DNA from: Siderastrea radians
Lineage: Eukaryota > Cnidaria > Anthozoa > Scleractinia > Rhizangiidae
DNA length: 64,000 nt
Reading direction: 5' to 3'
Assembly: GCA_964017195.1 (NCBI GenBank)
Contig: OZ024894.1
Location: 926,001 to 990,000 of the forward strand
Shown here: positions 53,352-63,690 of the stretch, piece after piece
How the letters are laid out: each line of letters begins with the position of its first letter
How positions within the stretch are numbered: the stretch's first letter is position 1
Notes under the pieces: model-generated
The model's database searches: none
What the model was told of the DNA's origin: nothing
The model's input: the letters and a program-made list of their open reading frames with translations, nothing else
Translations under genes and position numbers: made by a program

Positions 53352-53748
53352 TCATATGGGAAATAGCAACCAAGAAATAAGCACTCTGGAAAACTGCCAA
53401 GGATTAAAGACACAGCAGTGATACTCGTACATGTACATTTCACAAAAATACATACATGTATTTACTGAATCTTATACCAAGGCAGACTCAATAAAAAAGG
53501 ATATCAAATGTTAGAATCTGTGAATCACAAATAGTTTGATTCTTGAGAAGACTTTCAAACTGACGTTCTTCTTGTTAGTCTTACTGCTTGTCCTGGTTCA
53601 CCATCCAGAACAAGGACTGTATACAGTACAAGAGGTGTCTGACTGGTAAAGATTCAATAGTGAAATAGCATGACACTCCACATAAATAGAATTACAAATA
53701 TTTACATGAATATAACGAAAGAAAAAAAATGGATTTGTCCAAGTTCAT

Positions 53749-54530
53749 TCAGGGTTGGTAGCTAACAGAAACTACAGAGGTCGCTCCAATGTCAGTGCCC
53801 CAGCTCAAATGGTGCATTCGTGAAAACCACAATGCAAGCGAATCAGCCTGACCAGCTGGTGCATATGCAATCAAAGCACCTGTCCCTTGGTACCGGTGAG
53901 AATCCACAATCATGGATGACCCATCTTGGTTGACAATGAATAGCACTGATCGATTACGGGTAACAATAACATGGCAGCTGTGCGTTTTAGCACAAAGTCT
54001 CTCAAATACAGCTTTCAGTTGTTCTAAGCGATTTGTACCAACAATGTCATACTGCTGCTCAATTTTGTCGGCAAAGCACTCATCCCCTGCAATTTCAATG
54101 GCATCTACCGCAACATCGACAGCACTACCCTCAAAAATGTCGTCATGAATGTCATTTCCACGGGGAATTGCTTGAATTAACGCGACTTTCCAGTTGTACT
54201 GTAGGTCCAAATTTACTGGAGGCTGAAGTCTAGTAGAGAAGTATAAGTGGCCAAATATCAAGGCAATAAATGTACACGCTGCCCATTCTACCATTAATAG
54301 TAGATTGGCTGCAGTTTAAAGGAAATTGCCACTCCAAAACGATAGGTGTATGTGCGCTACTATTTCCGGGTAGGTTCGACGCTGAATGATCAGTATGCTG
54401 TGCATTAGAGATGGTGGACTGCTGAGGGCCTGGTGACGAGCATGGATTTATGCTGGTTTGTGCATTAGATGAAGGATGCTGAGTACTAAGGGTGCCTTAC
54501 TTCTTCCTGTAGGGCACATCACAGGCTATC
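53749..54530 (-). pseudogene. Cysteine-peptidase-like ORF (papain-fold, possible C76-like), frameshifted
   Basis: The intact frame (54294-53749, 181 codons, ATG start) has Cys7 in ACTFIALIFG near its start, a helical middle (about 55-105), a CHVIVTRNRSVLFIV strand pair and Asp131-Ser-His133 in SSMIVDSHRY. The Cys...Asp-x-His order and spacing resemble ubiquitin-directed cysteine peptidases of the C76 type, known from herpesvirus tegument proteins and seen as related domains in animal mobile elements. That assignment is inference from pattern. Upstream, another minus-strand frame (about 54505-54280) reads a Ser/Pro/Gln-rich linker and then WQFPLNCSQSTINGRMGS, which looks like the natural lead-in to the catalytic Cys. 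The two frames meet near 54281, so a two-base indel separates them and the catalytic unit is probably broken. Function is unproven. Confidence 0.5.
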
Positions 54531-54549
54531 TACCAAAGGCGAAATCTTT

Positions 54550-56210
54550 TTGGAATATTGTAACACTAATAATCCCAGGGGAGGAGGGGTCCATCAGCCT
54601 CCTTGTGCCACGGTGGGGTATGAGTTATATCAAGAAATTGATGTAGAGAGTTTTCCAATTGAGTGTCGTAAAATAAAAACCAAGATGTTAACTCTGACCA
54701 ATCACTGCACAACAGACGCAAACAACATAATGAACCAATCAGAACCCGAAACAAACCGAATACATTTAGCAAGCGTCAAGCGCGGGAAAACGCGCGCCAT
54801 CGAGTCACATCTGTTTTCGGTTTTACTGATGAGTTGTTGAGGAAGTGGCACGATTGAGGAAGTCTGGTCAGATGCCCTGTTTTCTCAACTTTTTGGCCCT
54901 TTTTCTTAATTATTCCCATGAAATTTCACTCAATTCAAAAGTGCTTCAATAGGTTTATAGTGCTTGCTCCCATAAATCTGTAAGAATTTTTTCGCAATTT
55001 TTAAAGTGAACATAAAGAAAAAATGGAGGGGGGGGGGTGATAAATTTTAAGAAAATTAAAAATTGATAAAAAATAAAGGTGAGTTAAAATTAAAATTGAA
55101 AGTTAATAATTAATAGACGGATACCAAAACAGGCCACAAACAACCCCAAGTGCTCTTACGTGGGGGTGGACTGTCTGGGGGTGTGTACAAAAATTTTATC
55201 CCTCTTTTATTTCTCTCTTAAAACTTATCCTATTTCCTAAAAATTTAACCAGACCCCCCCCCCCCCACCCCTTAAACAGATCGCAGAAGGTAGTGATACA
55301 AAACCAAAGGAAGCATTACTTTCGACACTAAACTTTAAATCGCACAATCACAAAAATATTATTTAAGCTAATAATGTCACGCGGCACTACGCACGGCAGA
55401 AGAATGCAATAAAATGCAGACAAATAAAATGACGCGGTACTTCCAAACTCGTTCTATAATGATGTAAATGAAAATAAGTAGTCAAAATATTTAAACCAAA
55501 ATTCCTAACTCGTGGAAGTAGTTTTTTCACTGATAACATGCAAACACTCTCAAACAACTAATAAAATCTTGTGCATCATGTTTGCCTGGCTTGAAATTTG
55601 ACAAAAAATTACTATTTCAAAACCTTTCTTTTCCTAAAAACTTTGGAACAACTTCTAGTCTGGATAAAATATAAGTAATTAAAATGTAATTGCCAAAGGT
55701 GCTTGCCACATCGGCTGGTGCTTCAGGTTCCAAAAGAGGAATCAAGTCGTCGAGCGCAATCTCATCTGTGAAAGTTAAGTACAGATTAGCTGATCTTTAT
55801 GCGATTGCAGGAAAGCTTCAAAAAATGGGGAAAATATTCAGTTTTAATCTCTGAGTTCTAGTCTAAAAACGTTATCTTGGCGTGATGTCGTAACATTTCT
55901 TTGTTTCTAGCTATTTGGCATTGGATGAAACGTTAAAGGCCAATTCAAGTACGAGCATGTATATAATAATAAACCTTTAAAAGTACAAAGCAATTTTGAG
56001 AATGTTTTAAACTTCCTTGCTTTTATTCAAATACTGTTAGCTCTTGAAATACTGGGTTATGAAACATGGAAAAGCCATTGGCCACGAAGAAAACAATCCA
56101 AGGTCTTCTTCATCTCTCTATTAGTTCCGCTCGCCTTCCAGACAATATTAAGCTTCGGAAAGCGTTTTCATGAATATTCCACTAAAAAAAGTAATTTGGT
56201 GTTGATTTTA
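54550..56210. other. Intergenic region between the peptidase-like ORF and GPCR 2
   Basis: No gene is supported. Contains a G run at 55028-55036 and a C run at 55253-55268 bracketing AT-rich DNA, and dispersed-repeat-like sequence at 54690-54840. Confidence 0.4.
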
Positions 56211-56214
56211 TATT

Positions 56215-57141
56215 TTACTCATTCAAACAGAATAATATACGGTAAGTTTTCTTGACTGCAATTCTGAATTCTCTGAAACGTAAGCAGTACATTAATGGAT
56301 TTAAGGAAGAATTAGAAAGCATTATAGTTGCAGACAACTCGAATGACAAAATGCCAGCTTTGTTTGGCGAAGTGGATATGTTGGTTATCATTGTGGAGGT
56401 ACAAAAAGGCAGATAGCACAGTAAAAATACGAAAAAGACATACATTGTATTGACAGCCGACTTTCGCAATCTTTTCAGGCGGCCAAATTCAAGATGCAAC
56501 ATTTGACTTCCCATTTGAAAATGAGTTTGTCCTGTGTGGCGCTTAACAACCCAGTACATTTTTATGTAAACATAAAACGAGGCAAGAAGAGAAAAGATTA
56601 TCATTACAGCAGCAAACCCAGAGTAAGTACGAAAACCTTTTAGCCAAACAAGACTTAGCAACCCGTTTATCACCCACACTGCTATCTGTGCAATGTTAGT
56701 TCTTTTTTCGGTCACAAGTACTCGATATTTCAGGTGCAACTTTATCGCGAGATGTCTGTCAATTCCAATAACTGTAATGTAGAGCAGTGAAACACCTCCT
56801 AGAAGCGACGTCGCTACGCTGTAAGCAGCCATAACATTGCAATGTGGTGTAGAGTTGTTGTAAACGCGAAATAATACAAAAATGTACAAAGGATGAACCA
56901 CAAAGCCGACGCCAAGATCAGTCACAGCTAATCCAAATAAAAGATAATTCGACGTTGAGCGTAAAGATGACACGAACACGAAGCTGAGAAGAATCGAGCA
57001 GTTTCCCAAAATTGCAGTTAACATGAGAAAGATATTCGCGACAATGTTTACAGCTAGAATGATGTTTCCTCCGCCATCTAATGATAAAATATGTGGTTTG
57101 ATAAAGCATTCGGTTCGAGTTGCATTCAATGCCAAGCTCAT
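56215..57141 (-). CDS. Rhodopsin-like (class A) GPCR 2, intronless, 308 aa
   Basis: This is a paralogue of the receptor at 45.8 kb, with the same helix pattern: LGN in TM1 (45-47), LAVTD in TM2 (71-75), Cys101 opening TM3, VWVIN in TM4, CYLP in TM6 (242-245) and NSSLNPLMY in TM7 (277-285). The TM3 end reads IDRH (127-130) instead of DRY, a mild change that could alter activation. As in its partner the loop between TM4 and TM5 is very short and lacks a cysteine, pointing to the MECA group. The frame extends eight codons further upstream but that begins with TTG; the ATG at 57141 is taken as the start, leaving a short N-terminus with an NAT sequon. The C-terminus ends soon after the helix 8 region (FRIAVKKTYRILFCLNE), about 35 residues shorter than in GPCR 1. 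The ligand is unknown. Confidence 0.9.
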   Translation of the reverse strand: MSLALNATRTECFIKPHILSLDGGGNIILAVNIVANIFLMLTAILGNCSILLSFVFVSSLRSTSNYLLFGLAVTDLGVGFVVHPLYIFVLFRVYNNSTPHCNVMAAYSVATSLLGGVSLLYITVIGIDRHLAIKLHLKYRVLVTEKRTNIAQIAVWVINGLLSLVWLKGFRTYSGFAAVMIIFSLLASFYVYIKMYWVVKRHTGQTHFQMGSQMLHLEFGRLKRLRKSAVNTMYVFFVFLLCYLPFCTSTMITNISTSPNKAGILSFELSATIMLSNSSLNPLMYCLRFREFRIAVKKTYRILFCLNE

Positions 57142-57169
57142 TATATTTCTAGTGCAATCGCTCAAGCGA

Positions 57170-57600
57170 GTGCCGCACCAGATAGTGTGAAAGAGTGTTA
57201 TTTCGTCGAAGAGATAGCCTTCTTAACATGCAGCAAGCAATTTACTTTTGAAAAACTCATGACTTGTTCTAAGTCACCTGTTCTTATTTTTAAACTTCCG
57301 TTATTTGTTTGATTGGGTTTTATTATTTGTCTAGAGCTATGATGCGCAACTGTTTTAGCACTTGTATTGTTAAAGCACTTGGCTATATTTTATAATTCAC
57401 AGGGTGATTGTTCCTTTAAGATACTTGGAAATTGCTGTTTTGTTTTTTTTTGGTTTTTTTTTATGACAGGCCGGAAACATCCGGCACCTTAAACCATCGA
57501 GTAGTAAGTCGTTACGATCATCGCGAGATAAGCGACTAAATATAAAAACCAATTGCCTTTAAACTGTTTCCAGCTGCTGCGTTTGCAGACTAAATTAAAA
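57170..57600. other. 5' flank of GPCR 2
   Basis: Nothing coding. Contains T/G runs (57440-57462) and a CCGGAAACATCCGG palindrome at 57470-57483. Confidence 0.45.
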
Positions 57601-57601
57601 G

Positions 57602-57964
57602 TACCGTATTTACTCGAGAGAGCGCCGCGGCGCTTATTAAATTTTTTGACTCGTCGATATGGCGCTTATTTTAGGGCGGAGCTTATTCGGGGGCGGCGCT
57701 TATTTAAAACTGCCTACTTGCGAATAACACAGTTAGATGTAACATTCTTAATCTTTGTTTTCCACATCCAAATAAATAACAAGAACAGCAACTGATAACA
57801 ATATCAGCTGTATTAACATTTCAGCATTAGCCAAGTCAAAATTCAATAAGTGCTCAATTATTGCTGGATGGATGCGGCGCTTATTAACGTTTTGCTCCTA
57901 AATGCGCCGCTTATTCGAGGGCGGCGGTTATTCGAGGGCAGCGCTCTTTCGAGTAAATACGGTA
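57602..57964. mobile_element. 363-bp MITE with TACCGTATTTACTCGA ends
   Basis: The terminal inverted repeats TACCGTATTTACTCGA and TCGAGTAAATACGGTA are perfect over 16 bases and extend into AGAGCGCCGC/GGCAGCGCTC. Both flanks inside the ends contain GGCGCTTATT/GCGCTTATTCGAGGG repeats. There is no coding capacity. Confidence 0.85.
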
Positions 57965-57969
57965 ACTGC

Positions 57970-60900
57970 CAAAGTAGAGTACGACCTTGGAAGATTTCTG
58001 TTAAACCTACCAAGACGAAAAGAAAGCCTCTGCAATTGCTCACATCACCGGCTGTTAGGTTCTTTTAATCATTTAGCAAATAGACTCTATTACTCTAGAA
58101 CAAAAGAGAAATAGCACATAAAACTGACATGACTTTCGGGGCACAGCGTATGCTTTGCCTCAAAACTGATAGTCGTAAGATTGATTTAGCATTATTTAGC
58201 ATTTTCGGCCTCCTAATGGATAAAAAGAGCAACAGTTTGGAAGGTTGGTTAAGCTTGAGGTTGGTTTCCATTCGTTAAAAGCAAGCAGGTAACCCTATTC
58301 AGACTCGGGCATTTTTGGGTCTTGTGGAACCGGGGGGGGGGGGGACAGATTCTGCACCCACCTCTTATCTCCGAGAATATTAATCCTATGACAACGAAAC
58401 GTAAAGGACAGTTAGTACGTCGAACAATGTTTCCATTGAGGTCCACAACATTAGCTCATGACGTCATATGACGTCACAATAAGGTTTTTCTCAATCGGCG
58501 GCCATCTTGGATCCGCCATCTTGGATTTCCTGAATTTTCGAAAACCTTCAAAAACCGCCAAAATTGATCAAGAAGTAATCAAAATTAATAAATTAATACG
58601 GAAATAATCTAAAAATGTAAATTGTCTTCAAAAAAGTAATGATTTTTTATTAAAAAGAGGGAAATTCAAAATTTTGAGAAACCGCTTGTCAAAAAGTTGT
58701 TGTCATGGTAACGTCAAACTTTATAGACAAGGAATTGCTATATCATATTGTTCGTAGATAAATTTTAGGAAAAGTCACTAAGTTTGGTGGCTTTAGCTTG
58801 CTTATTAAAAAAGTTATAAACGTCCAAAATCCGTGCGGGCTGAATCCGCCCCACACCTCCGCGCTAATCACAACACCACCGCGCTCTCATTTCAATGTTA
58901 TATCGGTCTATAATATACGTCTGATTTATTGCACGTTAGTTCAATCAGGCACATTAATGTGGTGGCTTATGACAGGGAAGCAATAAGTTACAAATCTGTG
59001 AAATTGTTTGCCGACAGTTGGCTGGTTAAATGACTGATACTACTAATGATAGAGTGATTGCCGGAGTGATTCTAAATCGCACTACAGAGAGCGGATGATA
59101 CTTCAAGCAAGAATGAACTGGCAAAGAACATCAGTGGCGGTGAAACTGAATGATTACTGATGTATGTGAGAGGGACTCAAGTCCACAATGCTAAAAAATG
59201 CTTTTCTATTATTTAGGGTAAGTTTACTTAGCTAATCACGTTATCAGAATCAACGGTTTCTACATGGATCTAGGATCAGCAAACTGCACCTCGTGTATGA
59301 TTTGATAGTGCCTCGTTTTTTGAGTTTGTTTTTGTTTTTTGTTTTTTTGTTTTTCGGGGTCTTTTGGTTTTTGTTTTGTTTTGTTTTGCCCACCTTCCAG
59401 TGCTAGTATCACGCGTACTTTAAAACCTTTTTTTTTTTTGTGGCAGCTGCTGAGAGCTCCCAAATTGTGGTCAGGGATAATTGTTAGCAAAAGTCACAAA
59501 CATTGGTGGCTTTTGCTTAGATGTTAAAAACGGCATTGACGTGTTCAAAATAATCGCGGAAATAAATCAGTTACGAAGAAATGGACGGTCACATGAAAAA
59601 GCATATTAAAATTATTACACGTAGAAAATTCAAGAAAATTAGAAATTAAATCCACCAAAGACAAAGTTTTAAAAAATCGAGAAAATTTCGCACAAACGTG
59701 TCTTTTCGGAAAATTGTACCCCCGAAACCATACATGCAAACTCGGTAAATTGTCTGAATTTTGCAGGGAACTGATTTAGCTTCTATTCAACCGATTAAAC
59801 AGCAATCTTGGATGGCGGAAGTGATTGAAATCAATCGTTATCACCTATTCGTCCCTAGTTCTCTGCTCGTTTCTAAAGTGGTATCATTAGGCATAACTTT
59901 TTTGCCGTGGAACGAAAGATGAGATATTCATTCACGAAGTGCATATAAGTTGAACCGTTCTGACTTTGAGACATTGTTTTGCTACCCGGCTAGCGGTGAG
60001 GACACTTAATTATCCTACATGTCTTCTACTGCCGTGTATTTGCAGGTATATAATACATAGCATCGCCTGTACGTGATATTTGGGTTATTTTACGACCTTG
60101 TCTCTTTGTTGTACAACACACGACACACTTTCGTTTTCTCTTTGCAGCCAGTAGGTTCCATATTCAGTTTTCTTCACGAACAGTGTTCTGACTATTTTTA
60201 TTGTAATATATCAAAACACGAGAAAAAGTGTTGCATCAGGATATCCAAACACCGAGAACCCCACGACCATTAAAAGTTCCATCTTCATTTTCTCCACTGA
60301 AACCCAAAATGACCATAGTTTTCCCACTTTTTTGCCATACCAATGAAATCTTTGGCACAAAACTACTATCTTATCTTTATTACTGCCAAACACGACACAT
60401 TTTCAGTATGTCACAAATAGGTGAATTTTAAGCCATTTTTACCAGAAATTGACGCCAGGGTGCTATTGTGGTAAAATTTTTGATTAAGAAAAAAGCAAAG
60501 GCATTTTCTGCAAAGTAGTGACAAAAATTTGAATATGTTGATACTTTTGCCATAGATGACGAAAACATGGCAAGAATCACAAAGAACCACAATATAGATG
60601 TACTTTTTGTTCGACAAAAATGCTATTAATTCGTAAATGTTTGCCAAGTTAAAGACAAACTGGCAAGATTTTATATACTTAGGCTTTATTACAACCAAAT
60701 GGAAAGGAACGTGGAAATCTTCATGTTTCTTTCCATTTGGTTGTCTTAAGATCATGGAAATTTCCGTGTTCCTTTCCTGTTGTGTTACCCAAAGGAACTG
60801 TGTTGCCTAAAGGTAGAAATAGAGAAAACGATTAAAGTGAAATTAAAGATTCAACCAAATTTTCTGTACCGAGCGTGAAAATTGGATACCTCTGCCGAAG

Positions 60901-61690
60901 GGACAATAAGGTGCTACTAGGGCTTTCACACATAAAAGCGTAGGTCAAAAAGACATCAAGTTTATTGTTCAATCCTTTTTCCTTTCAAAGTCTACTTACC
61001 AATGCGAGTCCAAACAATGGTACTATGCACAATTAACTTTAACTGCACCGGATGTAGTTCATATCGGTAATTAAGTCCTTATAATGTGACTGATTTAATC
61101 ATTTTAATTGTACACAAAACTGCACCCTGCTGAGACTCTATATAAGATTACATTTAAAATCATCAGAAATCAGAAATGCTGAGAAATGCAGTCTGAGCTT
61201 CTTCTCCTTAAATTATAATTACTAATATTTCAGTTTTAGCCCAAATATTAAAAAATCAAATCTCTTCAAGTATATAATGCGATTAAGATAACAATAAGGC
61301 GTTCATTGCAGACGTCATCGTTCGCATTTTGAAAATAGAAATTCAACTCTCTCTTTCTATGATGTCTGTTAGTTTTTCAGCGTATGAAGTTTACGTAAAA
61401 TGCAAAGTTTGACAGAAAACAAAGAAATTTGGCTTCAAACGTTGCACTTAAATTTACAGACGTTTGTTTGGCTGGGTGGCAACTCTGCATGCCACACGAA
61501 CGTCTGTGCATTTGGCGATATTCACTAAATATAGTAACTATTCTTTCAGTTTATTGCAATTCTGTGTTTTCTGATCGAGCGTAATGAAATTTTCGATGTA
61601 GGAATCAGCAAACTACCTACATGAACAAAGATCGACTCTTCAAAACAGACAATATTTGTGATGCACAGACCGGAGATTTTACAAATGCTT
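57970..61690. other. Intergenic region, mostly AT-rich
   Basis: No gene is supported. Noted: two GCCATCTTGGAT copies at 58501-58527, a G run at 58330-58343, related GGAAAAGTCACTAAGTTTGGTGGC and GCAAAAGTCACAAACATTGGTGGC segments at 58768 and 59489, a G/T-rich tract at 59318-59392, and the inverted pair annotated at 60690. Confidence 0.4.
60690..60778. repeat. Compound inverted repeat around CAACCAAATGGAAAG
   Basis: ACAACCAAATGGAAAG pairs with CTTTCCATTTGGTTGT, and an overlapping GGAAAGGAACGTGGAAAT pairs with ATTTCCGTGTTCCTTTCC. The segment can therefore fold in two alternative ways. Confidence 0.7.
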
Positions 61691-61700
61691 TCATTTCATA

Positions 61701-62209
61701 CAGTTGACTCCCGATAAGTCAAACCTTCCTGAGGGATGTAGAAAAGGGTTCGAGTTATCGGAAGTACGAGTTATCAGGCGATGGCAACAATGGACCGGAA
61801 TCATAGAAAATAGAGAGAGCAGTCACCCAGTAATTTATAGTTCGAAGCCTCAGCTAAACTGTCAACACTAGAAGGCAAAAATACACCGAATCACTTTTAA
61901 CTTGATAAATTCTTCATAATTTTCTTTTGTTTAATCGCGGATGCAGCAATTACCACCAAAGCCTGTTATTTTTGAGAGTTTAACCCTTTTACTCTCAGAG
62001 TCAGTTATGGAGACATTCAGAAAGTGGTTACCTGAAGGGAAAACGGATTCACTTCTAGCCTAGTAAGTGAGAGGTTCAAGTTATCGAGGGTAAAATAAGA
62101 GAACTGAAATATGTATGGAGCAAATCCTAAGGATAAACGATTTAATTTTCTTTCATTAGTCAGCGCGAGCTTTGAGTTACTGAGGGTTCGAGTTATCGAG
62201 AGTCAACTG
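61701..62209. mobile_element. 509-bp pogo-like non-autonomous element with TA target duplication
   Basis: Left end CAGTTGACTCCCGATAAGTC, right end GAGTTATCGAGAGTCAACTG, each flanked by TA (61699-61700 and 62210-62211). Internal copies of the GGTTCGAGTTATCG motif occur several times. CAGT...ACTG ends with a TA target are typical of pogo/Tigger elements of the Tc1/mariner superfamily. No transposase ORF is present. Confidence 0.82.
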
Positions 62210-62512
62210 TAAAGGTAAACATTTCTTTGACGATTGACATCTGACCCATTTTAACAATGAGATCAGATCACAAATACCCAAGCTACCCTGAAGGTAAATT
62301 CTGAGCACCAGCCAAATGTTCCTCTCTCTGTCAACATGAATATTTTTGCTCCTTCCTCTAAACAGTCTCTACAATGATTTTAAAGCCTTTTTTGCTTCCT
62401 TTGAATTGCCTCTGACCGATCAAAGGTCCGCTTTGTTTATGGCAGCCATAAGCTTGTTTCCTATTGTTCCTTTAAATAGAGATGAAATATAAGTTAAGCT
62501 AGTGCCGGGCCC

Positions 62513-62700
62513 GGGGGGGGAGGCACTCAACAAAGTTTTATGCGGGGAGGCTCCGCCCCGAGATCCAACCCCTTACCCTTTTGTATACCATTTTTGACAG
62601 AAAAGGTACCCCTTTCGTATACCCTCCATTGAAAAATGGTACCCCTTTCACATACCTACTTAAAAACGCTGCATCCCTTTTCTAAACCCTTGGAAGGAAG
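62513..62700. repeat. Third copy of the ACCCTTTC repeat family
   Basis: After a GGGCCCGGGGGGGGAGGCAC start there are five spaced units such as ACCCTTTTGTATACC, ACCCCTTTCGTATACC and ACCCCTTTCACATACC, the arrangement seen at 11310-11690. Confidence 0.55.
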
Positions 62701-62793
62701 TTTTCTTGTCGTTTTCATCTAGCGTTTAATAAATTAAAATGATACAGTCATAAGGTGCGTCTACTCGAAATATTTATATGATGTTATGATGAG

Positions 62794-63420
62794 TTGGCGC
62801 GACGTTCTCGTTGCAGTCACCGTCGTGGATGTTACAGCCCCTATTTGACTAGGTTACTAACATCAGTCGTTTTCAGGACATCTCTGACCCAAAAGATGAT
62901 TCTATGCAATCCTGATAGACTCTTTTTTTTTTCAATTCAAATTAAACACTACACCGGTATGGTATGGTATGGTATGGTATGGTATGGTATGGTGTGGTAT
63001 GGTATGGTATGGTACGGTGGTATGGTATGATGGTATGATGATTTGGCGCGACGTTCTCGTTGCAGTCACCGTCATGGATGTTACAGGTCCCTATTTGACT
63101 AGGTTACTAACATCAGTCGTCTTCAGGACATCTCTGACCCAAACGATCATTCTATGCAATCCTGATAGACTCTTTTTTTTTCAATTCAAATTAAACATTA
63201 CACCGGTATGGTATGGTATGGTATGGTATGGTATGGTATGGTATGGTATGGTATGGTATGGTATGATATGGTATGGTATGGTATGGTATGGTATGGTGTG
63301 ATAAGGCACGGCACGGCACGTCACGGTATGATATGGTATTGCATGGTTTGGTATGGTACGGTACGGTTCGGTATGGTGTGGTGTGGTATGGTCTGGTCTG
63401 GGCTCCTGGTATGGTATGGC
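62794..63420. repeat. Duplicated 249-bp unit with (GGTAT)n microsatellites
   Basis: A segment beginning TTGGCGCGACGTTCTCGTTG occurs at 62794 and 63043 and each copy runs into TACACC(GGTAT)n: about 15 units at 62956-63030 and about 20 at 63206-63300, followed by degenerate GGCAC/GGTAC units to about 63420. Methionine/valine/tryptophan/tyrosine/glycine ORFs over it are artefacts. Confidence 0.93.
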
Positions 63421-63690
63421 ATGCGTGGCATCACATGGAATTTTATTGTCTGGTGAGTGGCATGGAAGTATGTCTTTCTTCTGTTATCAAATTGGCGTTC
63501 ATTGTAAAAACATCAGAATTAATCAGCTATACTATTACCTGTCGATCTACTTGTTGATTTTAGTTTATTGATGAGGACAGTTGCAGATTGATTTACTCTT
63601 GGGTTCCAATTTAAATAATTAAGGCTGTTTTAATGATCAGGTATGTTATGATCAATTGCATGATTAATGTCTACTTTCTATTTCCACCAG

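Noticed and set aside
59260..59490. Lysine/glutamine-rich minus-strand frame
   Set aside because: It is a product of the T/G-rich simple-sequence tract at 59318-59392.
62969..63456. Long MVWYG repeat proteins
   Set aside because: They are translations of the (GGTAT)n microsatellite in several frames.
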